The notes under the pieces are model-generated. The model had not been told where the DNA came from, searched no databases, and saw only the letters and a program-made list of their open reading frames with translations. From a virus, in the IMG/VR virus record IMGVR_UViG_3300022602_000332, positions 1 through 27,640 of that record: DNA of 27,640 nucleotides; one strand, 5' to 3'. The translations under genes and the position numbers were made by a program. Position 1 is the first letter of the stretch. Every line of letters starts with the position of its first letter. Shown one piece after another: positions 8,307 through 16,300 of the stretch.

Positions 8307-10350
8307 TGTTCCTCAAATCCAAGCCCGTCTAGCGGGCATGAGTCAGCAACAGCTTTTTCAAGAAGGCCAAGCCAATCAGAATGATGCTTTGATGTTTTCA
8401 TTGGTCAACAATGAGAATATGCGCCGCCAAAAAGCCAAGCAAGCTATGCTGGCACAACAAGCAGGTCAGCAACAGCCTCCTGTCAAAGAGCAAGATTTGA
8501 TGGCCATGGCGCCTACTCCTGCGCCTAACATGGGTTCGGGTATACCACTACAAGGTGCAGGTTCTCCACAACAAATGGCACAAAACCAACTGCCTGAAGA
8601 ACAAGGCATTGGCGCTTTGCCCGCAAAGAACTTGCAGGGTTTGGCGGGGGGTGGGATCACTGGGTACGCTGAAGGTGGTTTGAATAGTTATGCTCCACAG
8701 ATTTTTGCAGAAGCCAAACGTCTGGGTATTGATCCTAATATTGCATTTAATTTATTTAAAACAGAATCTGAGGGCAACAAAAACGCCACTTCTGGTAAAG
8801 GTGCTGCAGGACTAGGTCAACTAATGAAACCAGCCGCACAGGAAATGGGCTTATCTGAAGAAGAGCGCTACGATCCACAAAAGAACATTAGCGCTTCCCT
8901 TGGTTACTTTAAAAAGCAACTAGATCGTTTTGGCTCTTATGACAAAGCCGCCGCTGCATACAACTGGGGGCCCGGTCATTTAAAAGAACATTTAAAGAAA
9001 AATGATGGCGTATTAAATATTAATGGTTTGCCAAAAGAAACGGCCAACTACTTAACAAAATTAATGCCCGGCAGTCAAGCCAATGCCGCAGAAATTCCAC
9101 AAGGAACTGCGCCAACACAAGCGCCTGTTTCTTCAGCATCCATGATCCCCGGCCAATCTGTTCAAGCTCCTGCTGCACAGCCAGAACAAGGCGGTTTTGA
9201 AAATTATTTGCTTAACAAAGGTTATCAACTTTTTGGTACACCCGGACAAGAAGGTGCGCGTAGTGCGTATAATTTATTAAATGCTGCTGCTGGCGCTACG
9301 GGCGCCACTTTTATTCCAAGTTATTTGCCTAAAGCAGGTTTGGGTATTGCTGGATTGGGTGAAAGAATATACAACAAGTTTGCACCGCAAGAAGCTGGAA
9401 CACTTAGTCAAAAAGCTATTTCAGAATTACAAGCAGCTAATAAAGCCGCAAATGAACAAAGCGGTATTGCTTCTTTGGCGCAAAATGCTAAAAATCTTGC
9501 ACAAGAATCTGGTGCTTTACCAGAAGAAGCTGAAGCATTATCACAAAGTGCCGCCGCAGCAGAAAAAGCTAGGTTGGCACAAGTGCCAAGCAAAGCACTA
9601 GAACTTCAAAATGCATCTAATGTAAGACAGGCTACTGAAGCCGCGCGTATGCTCGAAGCCGCTAATGCTGCTAGAGCTACTGCCGCTGGAACAGCGGGGG
9701 TTGCTAATCTTTCAAGTGCGGCAGCACAACCATCTGCTGCTACTCCAATAGGAGGCAACACAGCCGCCCAAACACAAGACATGGAAGACATGGAAGATCC
9801 GGGTTTTGGCCCTAGACCTCAAGGTACACCTACTGCCCCATCTACAAGCGACATTGCTAATACGGTTACACAAACTGCAGGCGGTAAGGGCGGTAGAGAC
9901 TGGAACGACTTCTTGTTGAATATGGGTCTTGGTTTGTTGGCAGGCAAGTCTCCCTATGCACTACAAAACGTAGGTGAGGCAGGGCTTGGCGCGTTGCGTC
10001 AAGAACAAGAAGCCAAAATGCAAGGGCTTAAAGAGCGTCAAGTGGCGGCGGAAGAACGCAAAGCTGCGTCTGAAGAGGCGTACCAAAAAGCTTTGGGGGC
10101 GCACTATGGTGTTACTCCAGAAATTCAATTGGTGCAAGCCATGAAAGATCCAGAGTTTGCTAAACAATACCAAAGTTTGGTTTCTGCAAAAGCCGCTCCA
10201 GCGACTACAAAAGAGTTGATTGACAGTTACATGAAAACTCTTAACGGTAAAACAGGTGATTTCTCAGGTTTCCAAGATTTTGTACAACAAATGTCCCAGT
10301 ATACGGGTACAATGCCATCAGGCGTTAAAGTTACAAAACGTGGTGATTAA
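8299..10350 (+). CDS. Virion protein with lytic transglycosylase domain
   Basis: This encodes 683 residues. Residues about 128-232 form an SLT-type lytic transglycosylase domain. The catalytic glutamate is in KTESEG (Glu156), followed by GAAGLGQLMKPAA, the NISASLGYF helix and AAAYNWGPG (residues 219-226), the standard order for soluble lytic transglycosylases. In phage virions such domains open peptidoglycan locally so DNA and internal proteins can cross, as in T7 gp16. The region before it is Gln-rich with an LAGGGITGYAEGG motif (115-127). The region after it is Ala-rich and helical (about 350-500), and the C-terminal third is charged. The codons for the enzyme domain are visibly more AT-rich than the flanks. 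GGAG lies 8 bases before the start, overlapping the previous gene by 8 bases. Confidence 0.85.
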   Translation: MFNVPQIQARLAGMSQQQLFQEGQANQNDALMFSLVNNENMRRQKAKQAMLAQQAGQQQPPVKEQDLMAMAPTPAPNMGSGIPLQGAGSPQQMAQNQLPEEQGIGALPAKNLQGLAGGGITGYAEGGLNSYAPQIFAEAKRLGIDPNIAFNLFKTESEGNKNATSGKGAAGLGQLMKPAAQEMGLSEEERYDPQKNISASLGYFKKQLDRFGSYDKAAAAYNWGPGHLKEHLKKNDGVLNINGLPKETANYLTKLMPGSQANAAEIPQGTAPTQAPVSSASMIPGQSVQAPAAQPEQGGFENYLLNKGYQLFGTPGQEGARSAYNLLNAAAGATGATFIPSYLPKAGLGIAGLGERIYNKFAPQEAGTLSQKAISELQAANKAANEQSGIASLAQNAKNLAQESGALPEEAEALSQSAAAAEKARLAQVPSKALELQNASNVRQATEAARMLEAANAARATAAGTAGVANLSSAAAQPSAATPIGGNTAAQTQDMEDMEDPGFGPRPQGTPTAPSTSDIANTVTQTAGGKGGRDWNDFLLNMGLGLLAGKSPYALQNVGEAGLGALRQEQEAKMQGLKERQVAAEERKAASEEAYQKALGAHYGVTPEIQLVQAMKDPEFAKQYQSLVSAKAAPATTKELIDSYMKTLNGKTGDFSGFQDFVQQMSQYTGTMPSGVKVTKRGD

Positions 10351-10368
10351 CAATTAGCGAGGTGCGGA

Positions 10369-13300
10369 ATGCCGCAGTATTCAGTTGATATTCCAGGTAA
10401 GGGAACGTTTGATATCGAGTCCCCCACTGATTTAACGGATGCCCAAGCGTACGCGGCAGTTATGTCGCATCTCGAGCCTAAAAAAGAAACACCTAAAGAA
10501 GAACCCAAAAGGGGACTAGGCGCGGCATTTGAACGTGGCCTTGAGTCTTATTTATCTCCCTCCCTGACGGCTCTTCAGGGCCCTTCTGCTGAATCTGCAT
10601 TGGCAGGACTAGAACGTTCTAAGCAACTAGAAGAAAACAACCCAAGTCAAGCATCTTTAGCTAAAGTAAAAGAAGCATTTAAAAAAGGTGTCTTGCCAGG
10701 GATTGGGGAAACTGTTCGTGAAATACCCTATGCCTTGGCTGAACAAGCGCCTAATCTTGTTAGTATGGGTGCGGGTGCTCGACTGGGCGCAATGGCTGGT
10801 GCTCCGTTTGGTGGCGTTGGTGCGCTTGGCGGTGCAGGCTTGGGCGCTCTTGCAGGACAGTTTTTGTCTTCTTACTTGCCTCAAGCAGGGGGCAACATCG
10901 AGGAGCAAGCGCAAGCTCAACAAGCCGCGGGTAAACCTGTTGATATCAATGCATTAAAAGCTTATGGAACTGCGGTTCCAATGGCGGCGGCTGACGTAGG
11001 TTTGATGCACTACATCGGTGGTCGAGGCTTGATGGGTAAGCTACTAGGCGTGCCTGAAGAAGCAATGGCTAAAAAATCTGCGGCTGAAGTTGAAAAGCTT
11101 GCGCAGGAAAAGCTACTGCCAACATTGCTGAAAGGAACCGCCAAGGGTTTTGCGGCTGAAGTACCCACCGAAATACTCCAAGATGTTTTGCAACGCGCAC
11201 AAGCCGGTGAAGACTTAACAAGTCCTGACGCTTTGCAAGGCTATGGTGAGACCGCATTTCAAATGGGTTTGTTGTCTCCGCTTGGCGCGTTGGGGCGTAT
11301 CTCTGAGAAATCAGAAGCGCGGGGGCAGTTGGCCACAAAACAAGCTGAAGAACAAAAACAACAACAAATCCAAGCGCTTAAAGACCAGAAAGCTGCTGAA
11401 GCGAAAGAAGAACAGAGAAAACAAGACCCTGCATACATGCAGTCGTTTATTCAAAACTATGAGTCGCTTGAACAGCAATTCAAAGATTTGCGTAAGCAAA
11501 ATAAAAAACCTAACCTCAAAGAAGCAGTTCCTTCTGAGATAGAACAATACGAACAAAACCGCCAGCAACTGGCGGAGATGAGTAAAAAGTTATCTGCGGA
11601 TGCCAAAGAGTATCAACGCATTCGCCCTATATACAACCAGATTAAAGCGCAACAACAAGCGCAGGCACAACAAGCCCAAGACCAACGCTATCAACAGATG
11701 GAGTTGGAAGGAGCGCAGAATCAGCCTACGGCTGACACGGCATACTATCAAGCTCCTCAAGGCACGTTGCCCGGCATTCAAGCCGTTGAGCAACCACCCA
11801 CGCCTGAGAAAGTTGACACCCGTGCATTGTATGACCGCTTGCAAGTATTGCAACGCGCCAAAGATGCCCACCAAGCCCAAGAAAACGAGATTGCCGCAAG
11901 CGGTGACATGGAAGCTTTGGGTGAATTCTTTAAGCAAAAAGATGCAGTTGATAAAGCCCACGCTGAAACGGCAAAACAACTTAAAGAAGCGGGGGGTTAT
12001 GAACCTGCGCCTGAGCATCCTTCGGTTGTTGCACAAAACGAATACAACAAAGCCGTTGAAAAACTGCAAAGAGAAGCCAAGGTAGGCACATACGCTTACG
12101 ATCCTGCCATTGCAAGAAAACTATACCCGCAAGTTGCTGCGGCAAAAGAGCGACTTGAGAAAACGGTAGCAACCTATGGCCCCGCACCTAGGGGTGAAGA
12201 GCAACAAGGATTTGACTTTGGGCCTGAGTCTGAGTTCTTATCTCCAACCATTACTACCAAAGAACAAAAAGCCGCCAGGTATTACAAGCCGGGCGCTCCT
12301 GAAGCAGAAGCTGAAGAGCAAGCACTCATTGAAGAACAAAAACGTAGAGACGAAGAAGAACGCCAAAGAATTGCGCAGGGGCGCGAAGAGTATGCATTAA
12401 GCCAAGAACCCAAACAACGCTACGAGCGCCTGAATGAGATGGGGCGTGCGGCAGAGTTTGAAGGCCCGCAAATGGGCTTTAATGTTAAACCTGAACTTGA
12501 TACCAGTTCTGCGGCAATGGGGCAGATGCAACAAAGCCTAGAAGGTATTGAGCCAGGCACTGATCTTCTACACACTGCAAAAGAAGAGAAGCCTCGCGAA
12601 TTTAGAAAGTCACCGACGGAACCTTATAGGGGTTTGTACGCATCGCCAACGGAAGAGCCTGACTTTACGCCCGAGCGTAAACAAGAAATGCGTGCTGACC
12701 TTGAGCGTCGTTTGGCAAGCGTCATGTCCAGATATGAGATGCCACAGGGTACATACGACCTCCTGCGCCGCGCAGAGAATGCCTTGGCTGTCCCGAACCC
12801 CGATACTGACTTCATGCGCACGCTTGATGAGCAGTTGAAAGAAATTGAAAGTGGCCGAGAAGGTATGCCCCGCAAAGGCGCGGCTTTGCCTACGCAAGAC
12901 TTGCAGTCATTCCCCGTAGATAAAACGGCTGTAGGTATCCGTGTTCCAAAAGAAACAGAACGCCCTGTGCTTCGTGGCCCAAGCGCCAAACCTGCACCAC
13001 TATCAAGAGAGTCTGAGTTAAGAGACTTTTTGCGCACTAGTGAAGAAGCTAGAGGCGAAGGCCCTGCTGGCACTAAACAAATGCCGTTGTTCCCTGAAGA
13101 GGAAGAAAAGCTGGGCACAGTTCGTGCCAATCCTGCACAGTTCCAACGATTCCTTAATAGCGACAAAGTTAAAAAACTAAGACTTGCGCTGGATAAAGAT
13201 TTAAACGAGCTACAAAAACTCATTACTGTTGACGAACTTAAAGCTCGTGCAGACGCTTTGGCAAAACAAGTCGAAGCTATGGAGTCGGTAAATCTTGAGT

Positions 13301-16300
13301 ATGCCCAAGCCCAGCGTACATTGAGACACCAACGCGATGTTGGCAAGCAAAGACACGACATCAACCAACTGCGTCAAGCTCTTGTCAATGGCGTTCTTAG
13401 GCGAATGGACTTGCAAGGCAAACTTGACGAGCTTATCAAAGCGCGCAACGAGATTGAAGCCCAAGCAAAAGCCAATCAGATTGGTGGTTGGGACGGCTTT
13501 GATCCCGAGTTGTATGCCAACCTTGAGCATGTTCAAGAAGAGTACCAACGCGCTGTCAATGAAGTGGCTGAAATGCAAGGCGCTTTGTCCACGCTTGATG
13601 GCCGTCTAAAAGTTGAAGAAGCTAGGATTAAAATTGCCAAGCTCAACCCCTTGACAACACCCAAAGAAAAGTTAGCGGCTGCAAAAGAAGAGTTGAACGC
13701 AGCGCGAGTTGAATTGGGTGAAGCTCAAAAAGTAACCAATGCTGAACTTGTTGCAAACAAAGCTGAAGAAGGTAAACAACGGCGCGCTGATGAAGCGGTA
13801 GCCAAAGCCAAAGCCGACAAGATAAGAGACGAGATTGCCAAAGAACGGCAAAAACGCCTTGAGGCCGCCTACAACCCCGCTACTAGGGGCGTGGAATATC
13901 CTGCTATTCTTGATGCCCAACGCATGGCTAAAGAGTTGCCTGCCAATGAAAGACGGCCTACATCAGACGCTGAAGAACAAGCCATACGCGGTAACCCAAT
14001 GAAAGTTTTGGGGGGCTATAGAAGCGATGTCACAAAGCTTGAGAAAAAAATTCAGCAGTCGCAGACCAAATCTAAAAATGCTAGGTTGGAAGGACTCTCT
14101 GAGCTACGCAATAAAGCAGACGCGCTAAATAAACAGTATAAAGAAACTGCTTCTTCGGCTGAAAGAGCGCAGCTTTTGCCCCAACTTGAGGCTGCTGAAA
14201 GAGCGTATGACGAAGAGGTTAATAAACTTGTAGATCAACCCATCACATGGGTTGGTATGGCCAAAGATATACGCGATCTAGCCGTTGCTATTAATAGAGC
14301 AGATCGCCTAGAAGCACGCATTGAATCTGGTGATGTAGAAGTGCAGGGCGTGGTACCCGCTAAACAACGCAAAGCCCCTGTTAAAAGCGTTAAGCGTGCA
14401 GAAAAAACGGTCAATGGTATTAAAGATAAAATTGCCGTTGAAAAAGACGAAGCTAAAAAAGCTAAACTAGAAGAGCGTCTTGCCACCGCTGAAAAGTTTT
14501 TGGCTACGGCAAAAGCCGAAGAAGCCCAAAGAAACACTCAAGCAACCAAAGCTGCACAAGAGACTGCGGGCGCGGCTAAGACAACGGAACCTGCGCTCAC
14601 TAAGAGTGAAGTCAAGAAAGCTACCAAGCAAGGTAATACAACATACACCAGCAAAGGTGTAGGCGAAGAAATACAATCTAAGATTGCAAAAGAAGTCAAG
14701 ACAAAAGAGATTGTCGAGAACGATAACAAGTACAAAGCGCTTAAAGAGAAGAAGCCGTCTGAATTAAACGCAATGGAAAAAGCGTTTATTCAAATGTATG
14801 AGTACAAGTACGGCGGTAAGAGTACTGGTTTGGCTGACAAGATATTGGCTGAAGATAAAAAAAAGCCTCAATTATCTAGGGGCGCAACTCCCAACGGACT
14901 AACCAAAGCTGAACTACAAAAAGAACTTGACAAAGCGTTAGGCGAAAAGGGTTTTACAGCGCAAGATCGTTTTGCCACTACAGACAAATACGGAAACCCA
15001 ACGCCATCAAAACTGGGTATATACGAATCAGTTGATGATTTTTTAAAAACAAACCCTGAGTATGAAGGTCTAATACCACAAGACGCCAAAGGTTTTGCGG
15101 AAGGCCAAAACGCATACTTGTTTGCAAACAATATTGAAAAAGGTCAAGCCCTTGGTGTTTTGTTGCACGAAGTTGGTACGCACATAGGCTTTAAAAACTT
15201 TTTTGACGCCAAACAATACAACGATCTTGTCAATACCGTTAAAGGTTGGGCAAAGTTAAACGACGGTTCTATTGAAGCCAAAGTAGGACGCGCTGCAATG
15301 GATCGCGTTACAGAAGCCAATACTGCTGCGGAACATGTAGATGACGAGTTGCTTGCATATGCCGTTGAAGAAGCTGTAAAAGCGGGGGTAAAACCCGAAG
15401 GCATGGGGGTGCTTAAAAATTGGTTGAACAAATTAGTACAAGCATTTAAAAACGCGTTGGCTAAACTCGGTTTTGCCCCAGAAAAACTTTCTGCAGGCGA
15501 CTTGGTTAATTTTGCATACGGATGCGCTAACCTAGAACTTCGTGGCACATGGCACGGATCAGACGCAAAGTTTACAGCTTTTGACAAAACCAAAGCAGGT
15601 ACTGGCGAAGGCGCTTTCGATCGAAGGTTTGATGAATACAATTTGGGCAAAGGCCCTTATGTAACCCCAGATAAAGAATATGGTGAATACTATCAACAGG
15701 CAGTTCCTTTTGGTAAAGCTTCAAATGAAAGCGGGTATGGGCGTTATACATATCAAGATTATGCCGAGTCATTGGCTAAAGTAAGTGGCGCAACACAAGA
15801 AAGTTCTACTGCAGAATTGCAACGCATGTTTGAATCAAACTTGCTACACCGTTATTTAAATAGCTTACTTAATGATGGAAATTTAGACCCGACTAAAAAT
15901 AAAGCTGCTTTAAGCTACATTGATGAATTAAAAAATATTGCGGCTAAAAGAAAAAAAGAAGCGGAAGAAACCCTTGCTTCTCGCCAAAAAAGAAAAGCTA
16001 AACCAGACAGTATTGAAAATGCTCAAAACGAATTAAAGTATGCTGAACGCTTTGAAAAAGCGGCAAACACATTAGATGTTTCAAAAATAAAAGGTTTAAA
16101 AGAACGCCCCGCTAAAGGCAATTTGTATCGTACTCTTGATGACATACCAAGAAAAAATATTTATAGTGTTAATTCAAGTTTTGTTTACGGGGAACGCCCT
16201 GCTTTAGATGCGTTGTTACAGAAATATGGAGATGCTTACGCAAAAAGACAAGTAAAAGAAGATGGTACATATCCAGCAAACGGTTTGTATTATGACATGC

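Noticed and set aside
12624-13364. 246-codon - strand open frame inside the giant gene
   Set aside because: It is a mirror of Glu/Lys/Ala-rich codons. Its Ser/Arg/Leu-rich product has no recognisable features, while the + strand frame is continuous.
14857-14864. Run of eight A in the giant gene as a programmed frameshift site
   Set aside because: The 0 frame continues for 1300 more codons with conserved modules, and no stimulatory structure or useful alternative frame was seen.
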